Counted from the first letter of the stretch, positions 10,401 to 19,118 are shown. The stretch is 64,000 nt of DNA from JBGRQA01 sp041725895 (GCA_041725895.1 JBGRQA010000002.1:186001-250000); one strand, 5' to 3'. Numbers and translations are program-made. The notes: generated by a model from the sequence alone, not told the origin.

Positions 10401-10949
10401 TCACTGACCGAAATATTTCTTTACTTCTGTTTTCAGATCCTTATGGCCAACATGTTTATGGCAATCCACACAACGTTTGTCCAGGTCACCCAAAAAATAT
10501 TCCCGGTGGGCCATAATCCCTGAAATTGTCAAGCCTTCCGTCAGGTTTTGATGACATTTCAAGCAGGAATTGTCATAGGTGAACTCCCGTCGGGCTTCGG
10601 TCTTGCCTATCCAATCATGTTCATTGGGATCAATGATTAAATTTTGAACAAAATCATGCATACCGGTATAGGCTTTTGCTGAGACGTAATTTATTAAATC
10701 GCCATGGGGCAGGTGGCAATCCGTGCACTGGGCCACCAGACCCTTGGAATTGCGCCCCCCATGTTTGGATTTTTTCCAGGCGGTGCGGAAGGGTTTCATT
10801 GAGTGGCAGCTGATACAAAAATTGTCTTTGCTTGTGGCTTCAATCATATAGCCAGAACCAAGTGTTGTACCTAAAGCCAAAATAAAACCGGCAACAAATC
10901 CAAGAATTAGAATATGTTTTATCTTTTTTGGGAGCTTTATATGCATCAT
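10401..10949 (-). CDS. NapC/NrfH-type tetraheme quinol dehydrogenase
   Basis: A 182-residue protein with one N-terminal membrane anchor (about 11-32) and four haem sites: CISCH 45-49, CTDCH 75-79, CLKCH 129-133 and CVDCH 160-164, including the family string FCISCHSMKPF. NapC/NirT/NrfH proteins pass electrons from menaquinol to periplasmic cytochromes. It is the first gene of a two-gene operon with the octaheme cytochrome and probably its electron donor. An inverted repeat lies 46 bases upstream of its start. Confidence 0.93.
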   Translation of the reverse strand: MMHIKLPKKIKHILILGFVAGFILALGTTLGSGYMIEATSKDNFCISCHSMKPFRTAWKKSKHGGRNSKGLVAQCTDCHLPHGDLINYVSAKAYTGMHDFVQNLIIDPNEHDWIGKTEARREFTYDNSCLKCHQNLTEGLTISGIMAHREYFLGDLDKRCVDCHKHVGHKDLKTEVKKYFGQ

Positions 10950-10994
10950 CTTTCTATTATTCCAACTAGTAAACAGAATTCTATTACTAAATTA

Positions 10995-11028
10995 TTTTGA
11001 TCACTTAAAGTCACAAAAATGATCAAAA
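10995..11028. promoter_or_regulatory. Inverted repeat upstream of cytochrome operon
   Basis: TTTTGATCA, 16 bases, TGATCAAAA: a perfect 9-bp inverted repeat 46 bases before the tetraheme gene. The halves resemble Crp/Fnr-type half sites (TTGAT/ATCAA), although the spacing is much wider than the usual four bases; each half also contains the palindrome TGATCA. Possible anaerobic or nitrogen-oxide control site, or a leader hairpin. Confidence 0.35.
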
Positions 11029-11119
11029 GAAACCTGTAATACAACAAGTTACATCCTTGTGCGGTACTTACCCGGAAGTAACCATTGTTGAAAACCAATG
11101 CTGTAAAATGAATAAAAAA

Positions 11120-11472
11120 CAGAAAAAAATATGGCTGCTGAACCAATCCGGGAAGAATTGGAATGGATTGCCTCGGCGATAACTGATCCATAGTAATCCT
11201 GCCTATGATGGCTGTAGTTGAAAGTGCGGATGAATGAATTACCTAAGATAAGGGGTGATGTATCGCTGGGAGTGCATAGGATTACCTTTCGTTCCCTGGA
11301 GAAAGACGGTTTGGCCAAAGGGACGATTTACCCCGTGGTTCCACCCAAAGTGGAATATGAATTTTCGTAGAGAGGGAAATCCTTACTGACCCACATACAT
11401 GCATTAACCAATTGGGCCGTGGAAAACATGGCGGCTATTGAAGAATCCAGAAAGAAGTTTAAAAAAGCTTAG
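11120..11472 (+). pseudogene. Decayed second copy of the HxlR regulator
   Basis: From about 11219 to 11472 the plus strand reads RMNELPKIRGDVSLGV, then RITFRSLEKDGLAKG, TIYPVVPPKVEYEFS*, RGKSLLTHIHALTNWAVEN, MAAIEESRKKFKKA, colinear with residues 46-121 of the regulator at 8489-8854. A Glu codon has become tag (11368-11370). Further upstream (about 11145-11215) nucleotide similarity continues but with a Trp-to-stop change (DKW to DN*) and a small frameshift; the N-terminus and start are lost. Same strand as the intact copy; the two bracket the cytochrome genes. Confidence 0.88.
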
Positions 11473-12090
11473 TTGCTCAATTTTGTAGCGATTGTTTCAA
11501 TATGCAAATGTCTATCGAGAGGTGGTGTCTTTTTATTTTCTGTGCTTAATCAATCGTTATCAGCAATTATAAATTGTTAATAGGGAGTTTTGTAGCCGCA
11601 GGCAAGCTAGTTGGTTAATAAATGTGCAGTGTAATAGGTGTTTCTCTCCTTGTAAGCAATTGCATGTAATGAATAAAAGAGGGTGCATAGAATTGTGATA
11701 TTAGACATTAATCAGCAAGTAATTTTCTCTTCAACAATGAGTTTGTTTCGAAAAAGAAATTTTTTTTGTGTTACTATAAAGTTAGTATTGCATTGCGACA
11801 AATAGAGAAATTGGCATCTCTTTTTATTTTGTATTGTTTTAAATTGAAGTGTTAAGGTTACAGATACTAAGTTATTTAAGTGTTAAGTGCTGTTAAGTAT
11901 CGGATGGGACTCCAAAATAAGTTGGCTTTGTTTTAATTTACTTAATAGTTGTAACCGATTGGTGTAGTGGTTGTTGGGAGTTTGGTCAATCAATCGAATT
12001 TATTAGTTTTACGACCTTTAAATACTTCTTAGGATGAAGTAATAGAGATAGTTAAGAGGAGCCGTAATCTAAATTGACGAGAAAACCAAA
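11473..12090. other. 618-base gene-free leader region
   Basis: AT-rich, no convincing coding frame. It separates the dead regulator from the DUF3360 gene and holds that gene's promoter (11981-12011). Otherwise nothing recognised. Confidence 0.5.
11981..12011 (+). promoter_or_regulatory. Bacteroidota-type promoter for DUF3360 gene
   Basis: TTTG at 11981-11984, 19 bases, then TAgtTTTA at 12004-12011, seven of eight matches to TAnnTTTG counting free positions. Transcription would start near 12018, leaving a leader of about 70 bases; gagg lies near the start codon (12055-12062 region). Confidence 0.6.
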
Positions 12091-13545
12091 ATGAAAGACT
12101 CAAAACACCACTCCTATCGAGCACGTAGGAAAAAAGCTCAGGAGTTCGAAAGTAGAGCCGATTATCTGGAACACGAATTGTCCATTATGAAGTTCCGTCG
12201 CTGGCGGATTCATCTTCCCTTTAGAGATTTTCACATAGAATTTGAGGATTTAGTTCCTGCTCTTGCAGCCACTATTGGTAAGGTGGTTATGGTTACCGCT
12301 ATGGTCGCAGCTTTTGCGGCACAGTTTGGGTTATCCCCTGAATTTATTGCGGAGAATGTTCGTTACGAACTTCTGATTGCAGGAGGTATTTTTGTGATCC
12401 TTTTTTCAGCAATCCTAAATCCCAATGCCAACCTCGCCGGAACTCACGGTCCGATGATTCCCCTGATTCCTATTATTGCAGCGGCTGGAGGTCATCCTCT
12501 GGCTTTGGGGATTCTGATCGGAGTATTTGGACTTGCATTGAGTATCACCAAAGGGGGGTCTAAACTAATGGCTCTAACGGGAGTTGGTGTGCGTGGAGGT
12601 CTCTTGATCTACCTGGGAGCCGTTGGACTTATTGGGCAGATTACCAAACTGGAGAATTGGGCTTCAGGCGCCAATGCGAGTGCCGTTTCATTTGCTGTTA
12701 TTGGTGTAACGATTCTGATATACGCCTACCTGGCCCGTGTAAATAAGCGATGGTTGGCCATTCCATTGTGTTCTGCACTTGCCGGTATCATTGCTTATAC
12801 AATGGGAGCTGATTTTGCATTTTCCACTAAGCCTGGACTTCCTCACATGAACCCCTTGTGGTGGTGGGGTGAAAATACAGGATGGCAATTGGGATGGCCC
12901 GATCTGGGACACTTTATTGCCGTGATTCCTTTTGCAATACTTGCGGTAGCCATGTGGTCGCCTGATTATTTGGGACATCGTGTGTTTCAGGAACTGAACT
13001 ACCCAAAGAAAGCAAAGAATGTGCTAATGGATGTTGATGATACGATGACTGTAGCTTCGCTTCGTCAGATGTTTGGGGCTGTATTGGGTGGCGGAAACAT
13101 TGCCTCCTCTTGGGGTACCTACATGATTCCGGCAGCCATTGCCAAACGTCCGATACCTGGAGGAGCATTGCTGACGGCTATATTTTGCGTATTGGCGTCA
13201 GTGCTTGGTTATCCAATGGATTTAGCTATGTGGGAGCCTGTGCTTAGAGTAGCACTTATTGTTGGTGTATTTTTACCTCTTCTTGAGGCAGGTATGCAAA
13301 TGGTACACAAACACAAAGATTCCTTAAGTGCAGGAACATGTATTTTTGCATGTGCTTTCGTAAATCCTGTATTTGGATGGGCGTTCACCATGCTTTTGGA
13401 TAACCTTGGATTGATTGGTGATCGTGATCGAGCCAAGGAATTAACCATGAAGGAAAAGCTTATTATTCCCGGAGCCATGTTTATTGTTTGTATCGTTTCA
13501 TTGGCTTTGGTAGGACAGCTTCCTGGTATTCCCGGAATTTTTTAA
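12091..13545 (+). CDS. DUF3360-family multi-pass transporter-like protein
   Basis: A 484-residue integral membrane protein. A basic cytoplasmic N-terminus of about 65 residues (SRADYLEHELSIMKFRRWR, FEDLVPALAATIGK) leads into roughly 12 hydrophobic segments. Conserved-looking motifs include NPNANLAGTHGPMIPLIP, TKGGSKLMALTGVG and GAVLGGGNIASSWGTYMIP; the arrangement recalls SulP/NCS2-fold anion or nucleobase permeases. I recognise it as the family annotated DUF3360 (putative sulfate permease-like); the substrate is not known. Single gene with its own promoter upstream and tandem hairpins downstream. Confidence 0.7.
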   Translation: MKDSKHHSYRARRKKAQEFESRADYLEHELSIMKFRRWRIHLPFRDFHIEFEDLVPALAATIGKVVMVTAMVAAFAAQFGLSPEFIAENVRYELLIAGGIFVILFSAILNPNANLAGTHGPMIPLIPIIAAAGGHPLALGILIGVFGLALSITKGGSKLMALTGVGVRGGLLIYLGAVGLIGQITKLENWASGANASAVSFAVIGVTILIYAYLARVNKRWLAIPLCSALAGIIAYTMGADFAFSTKPGLPHMNPLWWWGENTGWQLGWPDLGHFIAVIPFAILAVAMWSPDYLGHRVFQELNYPKKAKNVLMDVDDTMTVASLRQMFGAVLGGGNIASSWGTYMIPAAIAKRPIPGGALLTAIFCVLASVLGYPMDLAMWEPVLRVALIVGVFLPLLEAGMQMVHKHKDSLSAGTCIFACAFVNPVFGWAFTMLLDNLGLIGDRDRAKELTMKEKLIIPGAMFIVCIVSLALVGQLPGIPGIF

Positions 13546-13565
13546 GTATTACTCGAAAAGATAAA

Positions 13566-13626
13566 AGCATCCCATTGGGGATGAGAATAAAAGGAAAGGT
13601 AACTCAAATGGGTTGCCTTTCTTTTG
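13566..13626 (+). terminator. Tandem hairpins after DUF3360 gene
   Basis: Two hairpins: catccc-att-ggggatg at 13567-13583, then aaaggtaac / gttgccttt around 13594-13620 followed by cttttgt. The second is the likely terminator. Confidence 0.6.
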
Positions 13627-13710
13627 TGTGTTGTGAAATTGAAGCAAGTTTGTTTTAGCTTGTACAAGGTTTTGTTTTTTTTCGATAAAATTACTGGATC
13701 TTACAATACC

Positions 13711-13947
13711 GAGATGGGCGTGTTTTGCTTTCGAGATGGGCGTGTTTTGCTTTCGAGATGGGCGTGTTTTGCTTTCGAGATGGGCGTGTCTTGCTTTCGA
13801 GATGGGCGTGTCTTGCTTCTGAGATGGGCGTGTTTTGCTTCTGAGATGGGCGTGTCTTGCTTCCGAGATGGGCGTGTCTTGCTTCCGAGATGGGCGTGTT
13901 TTGCTTTCGAGATGGGTGTGTTTTGTTTTCGAGATGGGCGTGTCTTA
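13711..13947. repeat. 22-bp tandem repeat, ten units plus a partial one
   Basis: Ten head-to-tail 22-base units beginning gagatgggcgtgt at 13711, 13733, 13755 and so on to 13909, and a 17-base partial unit at 13931-13947. Units differ only at a few T/C positions (tgttttgc or tgtcttgc; ttc or ctc or cc before the next unit) and one gggt/gggc. Because 22 is not a multiple of three, three units make 66 bases with no stop in any frame used, so both strands appear open; these frames are not considered genes. No spacers, hence not CRISPR. It sits in the spacer between the DUF3360 terminator and the HU-like gene. Confidence 0.97.
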
Positions 13948-14075
13948 TAGAATAGAAAAACCTACTCCCTGGTCGGGGGAGCAGGCCTGAACAAAGCTTA
14001 CAATTGACACCATTTGTCTCGAAAATCAAATGGCTAACCAAAACAACTACTTCTGTTTGATGAGAACGGTGTTTC

Positions 14076-14465
14076 TTAATCTACTTTCTCGAATTTGGTT
14101 TGCTGAAGCACTTCGGTTAGTTGGTTGTCGGGTGAGAATTTTAGACGAACTTTTTTGATGTTGTGTGCAGTTATATCGTCCTCGTTTGTTTCCCCATCAC
14201 TTTTTACTCCAAGTGAAAAAGTTCCTAGCCCCTCCAAGCGGATCCGGTTGCCTTCGCATAGCATATCCGGAAATACTTTGCTTAAGCCTAAAAGTACGGC
14301 ATGAACATCCATAATGCTTAAAGAGGAAATGTCAGAAATACGATGAGCTACATTCGAAATGTCGTAGGTATCTTTGCTTACCACGTGCGCATAGTATTTA
14401 GTGGGATCTTCTGGTTTGGCCGGATTCTTCTTTGGAATCGCCTTAAATTTAGTCTTAATATTCAT
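14076..14465 (-). CDS. HU-related DNA-binding protein (Bacteroidota type)
   Basis: A 129-residue small basic protein of the HU/IHF-related family common in Bacteroidota (histone-like family, TIGR01201 type): MNIKTKFKAIPKKNP start, central helices (SDISSLSIMDVHAVLLGLSKVFPDML) and the HU-like strand RIRLEGLGTFSLGVKSDG that precedes the DNA-binding arm. It probably binds DNA without much sequence preference. Single gene; downstream lies the 22-bp repeat. Confidence 0.85.
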   Translation of the reverse strand: MNIKTKFKAIPKKNPAKPEDPTKYYAHVVSKDTYDISNVAHRISDISSLSIMDVHAVLLGLSKVFPDMLCEGNRIRLEGLGTFSLGVKSDGETNEDDITAHNIKKVRLKFSPDNQLTEVLQQTKFEKVD

Positions 14466-14941
14466 CTTTTTATGATTTAAGTTACAAATTGAAAGCAGGT
14501 GTTTCTAAAGGGAGATTTACTTTATGACTCTTGCCCGGATTTATATATTGTAGTATTGAATTAAAGCTATATTGCAAAATGTCCCCGTGAATATTGGAGA
14601 GGATTGACATTGAGAGGATGTAAAGGATCGGTATTCGTGTAATTTGTTAAGTATATTGAATTTACGAAGATGTTTTAACAATGCAAAAATTATTTTACAT
14701 GTTTCTGTAAAAAAAAATGGAGGCCTTAGTTTTTTCGATGGTTTCAGGTTGTTGTTTCAGCCCTTTATCGAACGATTGAGTATTTGCTATCGAAGCCTTT
14801 AGCGGAAAAGGAATTGATTCTTGCGATTCGATAGCCTTAAGTGGAGTATATAATGCAGAAACCGCAGAGAAAATTGAGCCAAAATCTTCTTTGCGGTTTT
14901 TACCTTGTTTTTTCTATTTCTTGTTGTGGGTATCCCTTTCT
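14466..14941. other. 476-base gap with inverted repeat and hairpin
   Basis: No gene recognised. It holds an inverted repeat GCTATCGAA (14786-14794) / TTCGATAGC (14827-14835) and a hairpin aaaccgca (14859-14866) / tgcggttt (14892-14899) followed by T-rich sequence on the plus strand; the latter may end transcription of the minus-strand lipoprotein gene or of something on the plus strand. Confidence 0.45.
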
Positions 14942-15700
14942 CTAGTTGTTTTGGGAGGGGATGGACTTTGTCAGATAGTCTTTGGTTGTGTAGATTGCCT
15001 TCACTTTGATGTTTTTGTCTTTTCCTATAACGAATTCACTTAGTCCGATATGAGTTTTGTTATTTGGATTCCAATCGTAGGTATAGCCCAGTTGTGTCCA
15101 GGGGTATTGATTGAACAGATCGCACTGATAGTACCGGTCGATTCTGTTGTTGTTGATCCACGAGATGTGGGAGGCATCTGTATTGGAGGGAAAGCACAAA
15201 TCACATTGCTTATCTGTAATCTCATTGTCGGGGCAGGGGCGGAAAAGATCACCCGGTTTCACCCAAAATTCAATAAAATAGTTGTAAATCGAATTGGGAG
15301 GTAGGCCCAGGAGTTGTTTTAACCGAAGATCCGTATCCTTTACTTTCTCCTGTTTCATTCTCTGCAGTAATTCCGGTGCTGTGGTTACCCATATCGGATA
15401 GTTGCCGGTATTGTAATAGGCCGAGTCGATGTAAGGTTCATAGTAGGAAATGTTTTGCTTCCAGGTTACTACCAGTATGTATTCCTCTCCATTTATTTCT
15501 TTCCAAACCAGGTTTCTGTTTTGATTGTTGACTGCCACCAGGCTCGTGTCTACTTTGCTTTCTTCGGGGTACATTGCATTTTGTATTGCCTGCTTGTATA
15601 GCTTTGCATTGTTGGTTGTATTTGAATCAACTGTTTTTACGGTTTGACAGGCAACGCATAGTAGTAATGCTAACAGTATCCATGGACTTCTTGAGCTCAT
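14942..15700 (-). CDS. Hypothetical lipoprotein
   Basis: A 252-residue protein not recognised beyond its export signal. The N-terminus ILLALLLCVACQTVK has a lipobox ending at the Cys at about position 18, so it should be lipidated and anchored to a membrane. The mature part is rich in Tyr, Trp and Asn (YYEPYIDSAYYNTGNYPIW) and contains PCPDNEITDKQCDLCFPS, a Cys-containing loop. Stand-alone gene between gene-poor gaps. Confidence 0.75.
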   Translation of the reverse strand: MSSRSPWILLALLLCVACQTVKTVDSNTTNNAKLYKQAIQNAMYPEESKVDTSLVAVNNQNRNLVWKEINGEEYILVVTWKQNISYYEPYIDSAYYNTGNYPIWVTTAPELLQRMKQEKVKDTDLRLKQLLGLPPNSIYNYFIEFWVKPGDLFRPCPDNEITDKQCDLCFPSNTDASHISWINNNRIDRYYQCDLFNQYPWTQLGYTYDWNPNNKTHIGLSEFVIGKDKNIKVKAIYTTKDYLTKSIPSQNN

Positions 15701-16057
15701 ATTCCAATAGTTTTAAAATCTCTTTTGTTAGATAAAGGTTTTGCAATAGAATATTAAATTTAACAAAAAGAATGTTTCTATTTCAGGTTTTTGGAGATAA
15801 TATTTCCTGAAATCGCTATATTTTAATAGGAACTGTACCCTTTGATATATTAGGACGGGGATGAGGCAATGGTGTTGCCTGCTGTTGGATGGAGTAGCTA
15901 ATCGGGAAGGAAGCCTAAAAGGGGGAGTACTATAGCTACAAGCAAGAGAGGGGAATTCAACATACTAAATCCGATTCAATTGTAATATGCTGAAATCCCT
16001 TATATCTATTATAAGTCAGGAGAAGAAAGTCCAGCAGGACTTCTTTGTTTCCTTCTC
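15701..16057. other. 357-base gap with terminator-like hairpin
   Basis: No gene recognised. A hairpin aagaaagtcc-agca-ggacttcttt (about 16022-16045) lies just past the end of the cold-shock-domain gene on the minus strand and may terminate it. Confidence 0.45.
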
Positions 16058-16510
16058 TTATTTAACCAGTTTCACCTTTATAGCAGTTGGGCCTTTTTGT
16101 CCCATTTCAACTTCGAAGTTAACCAGATTGCCTTCCTTGATGTCATCAAGTGTATTGTTTACATGTACGAATACACTCTCCTTGGTTTCGGAATCCTTAA
16201 TAAAACCATAACCTTTGGACTCGTTAAAAAAGCTAACTGTTCCCTTTCGGATAGGATCGTCATCTTGAATTGAGTCATGTTTCGGAATTCCAATCTCGAT
16301 ATCTTCCAGTTTGATATCTTTCTTTTTGGTGGGATCGGGAGGAGTGGAAGTAATCATTCCATTTTCGTCAACATAAGCAATCATGTCATCCAGGCTGCTC
16401 TTTTTCTCATTCTCCTTCCGGGCTAACTTTTTCTTCTCTTTCTCTTTTCTCTTTTTCTCTTTTTTGTTTCTTACTTCTTTTTTGTTGAAGGTTTCTTGTG
16501 ATCTACCCAT
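16058..16510 (-). CDS. Cold-shock-domain protein with basic N-terminal extension
   Basis: A 150-residue protein. The first 40 residues are almost only K, E and R (KKEKKRKEKEKKKLARKENE), then a linker, then a cold-shock domain at about 87-150 with RNP1-like KGYGFIKD and RNP2-like VFVHVN. The domain binds single-stranded nucleic acid; the charged tail is common to the longer CSPs of Bacteroidota. Usual bacterial CSPs have about 70 residues, so this is roughly twice as long. Likely an RNA chaperone. Confidence 0.9.
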   Translation of the reverse strand: MGRSQETFNKKEVRNKKEKKRKEKEKKKLARKENEKKSSLDDMIAYVDENGMITSTPPDPTKKKDIKLEDIEIGIPKHDSIQDDDPIRKGTVSFFNESKGYGFIKDSETKESVFVHVNNTLDDIKEGNLVNFEVEMGQKGPTAIKVKLVK

Positions 16511-17477
16511 AAATTAATTTATCCTTTTTTCGTTGTTAGAATTTTTTGTTACTACTAATGTTTAATTATAAGAATTGATTGTAAGTTAAAACAATACAAT
16601 CATTTTGTTTTTTCACTGTTTTGGCTTGCTTCCGCATTTCTGCCAGGGAAATGGGACCAGTCCGCTGTATTCTATTTTCCTGCCGCCTGGTGGGCGGTAA
16701 CTAAGAGGTTTGTACTGATTCCTTTTTTTGAAGCAACAAAGTCAAAAAAAAGTTGATATAATTTCAATACTACATTCGAAATCGTCTCCCGCAAAACAAA
16801 TACTATTACCATTGTTGTGGAATAGTAGTCGGTAATACTGCAACAGAACAATTCTGATCCTGTTGTGGATTGTTTTTGAAGTGTGTTTTTAGATACAATT
16901 TTTACGAAAAGATTGGTAATGAACTAAACGTAAGAATGGAATTTGTAGATAAAAGCCCACCTCCTTAAATCTGATGTTACGACAAAGGTACGCTTTTATT
17001 TTCAGTGAATTACAATTTATTTGCTTTTTTGTAATTTGTATCTTTGAGATTGCTGAATAAACGAAATGAATGGGAGCAGGCAAACACTTTCTAATGTTTG
17101 TCTATCAATTATAAAGCCGGAGTTTCAAATGAAGGGATGGTATGGAAATGAAAGTGAAAAAATCTATCAGGATCCATGTTTTGGGGCTTCTATTTTGATA
17201 AAATTGGTTGGTTTTACTTGCCTGGGGAGGGGGAAATCATCATTTCAGTCCGACTTATTAGGGGGGAACTGTGGGGGTAGTTTTTTTCGTTCCGGATGAA
17301 TTGATCTTTTCAGAAGATTTTGGTTCCTGTCTTTCCTTCCTCTTGCAATGTATTGCCCACTGATAGGGGAACACAATTGAAAGCCAATTTATCATACAAC
17401 AGGTGATGGAAGAGTGTGTCTGCTTTTTTGTAGAAGAGCAGACACACACCATTTATGAATTGCTCCGACGGGGTCGA
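16511..17477. other. 967-base gene-free region
   Basis: The longest gap in this part. It must hold the promoter and leader of the cold-shock-domain gene. Short open frames (17066-17299 plus, 17258-17452 minus, 16889-17083 minus) lack ribosome sites or recognisable motifs and are not called. A small hairpin ccgcc-tggt-gggcgg lies near 16683-16697. Confidence 0.45.
17414..17447 (-). terminator. Hairpin past S41-like gene
   Basis: Perfect 11-bp stem GTGTGTCTGCT / AGCAGACACAC with a 12-base loop, 30 bases beyond the stop of the minus-strand gene at 17478. No long T-run follows, so the terminator role is likely but not certain. Confidence 0.6.
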
Positions 17478-19118
17478 CTATTTCGTTTTAGTCAGAGATT
17501 GTTTGCTTTTTTCTTTCAGTAAATCCAGAGTATACATTAGCTCTGCCTGCTTGTTAAAGTTGTATTTTTGAAAGTCTTCCCAGTTCATCGTATGGTTGGG
17601 GTAGAAGGTTTTGGCCCGACGATCGGTTGGAGGCAAGTACAGTTGGTAGCTGTTGGAAATGGACCCACTTATTTTTGTTTTGGGCAATGTAAAAGAGGTT
17701 ATTTCCATGAAGGTATTCGGAGCCTGACAGCAGGGAACGCCAACAATAGTAGCCCCCATTTTCCAGAGATAGAATGCATAATGAAAGGCAGCGCTATAGG
17801 TTCTGTCATCGGTTATTACAATAATTTCTTTGGGGCGATAAATTGGTTCGCCATCGAAATCTTTGACCCTTGGTGAAAGATTCGATCTTTTGGCGATGAA
17901 GTTAGCTCGTTCCTCCTCAATGGATGGTTTTTCCTTTTCTGATTTGTTCTGAAAGATATAATCTCCAAATTCGTAATTGGAGCTGTGTTTCTTGTTGTAA
18001 GCTTCCAGTGTGGTGCCAAGCTTATTCATATACAAAGGGGAGATTTTGCGAATGTATTTGGTGTTGAAATCGGTTCGCAAAAAGTCGTCTCCGTACAATT
18101 GATAAAGGGTTGGCAGGGTTATGGATGTAAATCCTCCAGTATTTCCACGCAGGTCGATGACCAGGTTTTCCGAATGATTCTTTTTCATTTCGACCAGCAT
18201 GTTGTGGAAAAGCTCTACTATCGAGGGAAGTTCTTCTATTGCTTTGTCTGTCTCCTTAGGTCTTTTCCGATTCAGTAGGTCGCTGTAAAAGAAATTGAGC
18301 ATCATTCCCATGTTCGAGAAATTCATTTCTTTCATGATAATGAAAGCTTCTTTTGACATAACCGATCCAAGATGGAATAGCATGGTTTCCTTTTTCTTAT
18401 CCAGGAATTGGTAGTACATGTATTTGTTATTGAGTTGATCCCATGATTCGACCTCGGTCAGTTTTGTATTTTGGTATTCTTTGGGCGTTAAATATTTTAG
18501 AGGCAAAACCTCTAATTTTCCATTGGGTTTTCTTATTTGTAGTTTAATATCAGGGGTGGTGTTGGGAAGCAAACGCTTCATGTAATCGAATTTGGCAAAC
18601 GATTTCCTGAATCGGAGGGTTTTTCCATAATGATTCTCCGTAGGATTCAATTCTCCGGTTTTGTCGAATAGTTGTTGGGCCGGAACATCATTTATTGATA
18701 CCAGTCGACTGCCCAAAAGCTCTTTGTGTATCTCGGGCAGTGAGGTGATATACAATTCATCGCCCGAATTTCCCAGGGTTAGGGGTAGTGTTAGATTGGT
18801 GGCATTCTTGTTTTTTTCCGTATTGCGAATGTTTGTGTGTCCATCCTTTAGGGTGGAGAGAAAAGAGGAAAGAATGGATGTGAATTCTTCTTTGGTATAG
18901 TCGTTGTTTTTTAATTTATTTTCAATTTCAAAAGCTTGCTGGTGAAAGAAAACTCTACCACCAAAGGCAGTATAGGGATCGGGGTGCGTGTTTTCCAAAG
19001 CTTCGATAAAAAACTGAAAATCCGATAAAAGACTGTCCCTTTGTATTGTTTTCTGAGCTTTTGTAATACAGCAGGAAGAGATAACTAAGCTAATAAGAAT
19101 TAGTTTGGTTTTAATCAT
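17478..19118 (-). CDS. S41-family peptidase-like exported protein
   Basis: A 546-residue protein with an N-terminal signal (LILISLVISSCCITKAQ; a CC pair leaves lipidation possible). The C-terminal half is of the S41/tail-specific protease fold: ENLVIDLRGNTGGFTS, then IIVITDDRTYSAAFHYAF with the nucleophile Ser in TYSAA, then GATIVGVPCCQAPN. No PDZ domain is obvious, as in many Bacteroidota members. Substrate unknown; probably acts in the periplasm or at the envelope. Single gene with a hairpin downstream. Confidence 0.85.
   Translation of the reverse strand: MIKTKLILISLVISSCCITKAQKTIQRDSLLSDFQFFIEALENTHPDPYTAFGGRVFFHQQAFEIENKLKNNDYTKEEFTSILSSFLSTLKDGHTNIRNTEKNKNATNLTLPLTLGNSGDELYITSLPEIHKELLGSRLVSINDVPAQQLFDKTGELNPTENHYGKTLRFRKSFAKFDYMKRLLPNTTPDIKLQIRKPNGKLEVLPLKYLTPKEYQNTKLTEVESWDQLNNKYMYYQFLDKKKETMLFHLGSVMSKEAFIIMKEMNFSNMGMMLNFFYSDLLNRKRPKETDKAIEELPSIVELFHNMLVEMKKNHSENLVIDLRGNTGGFTSITLPTLYQLYGDDFLRTDFNTKYIRKISPLYMNKLGTTLEAYNKKHSSNYEFGDYIFQNKSEKEKPSIEEERANFIAKRSNLSPRVKDFDGEPIYRPKEIIVITDDRTYSAAFHYAFYLWKMGATIVGVPCCQAPNTFMEITSFTLPKTKISGSISNSYQLYLPPTDRRAKTFYPNHTMNWEDFQKYNFNKQAELMYTLDLLKEKSKQSLTKTK

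Noticed and set aside
11049..11318. 89-codon minus-strand frame next to the cytochrome operon
   Set aside because: It is antisense to the decayed HxlR copy; the plus-strand similarity explains the sequence.
13711..13947. CRISPR array
   Set aside because: Units follow each other without spacers and no cas genes are present.
13624..14041. Open frames on both strands over the 22-bp repeat (108 and 116 codons)
   Set aside because: They are open only because three 22-base units form a 66-base stop-free cycle; the products are simple 22-residue repeats.
17066..17299. 77-codon plus-strand frame in the gap before the S41-like gene
   Set aside because: No ribosome site, no motif, and competing frames on the other strand.
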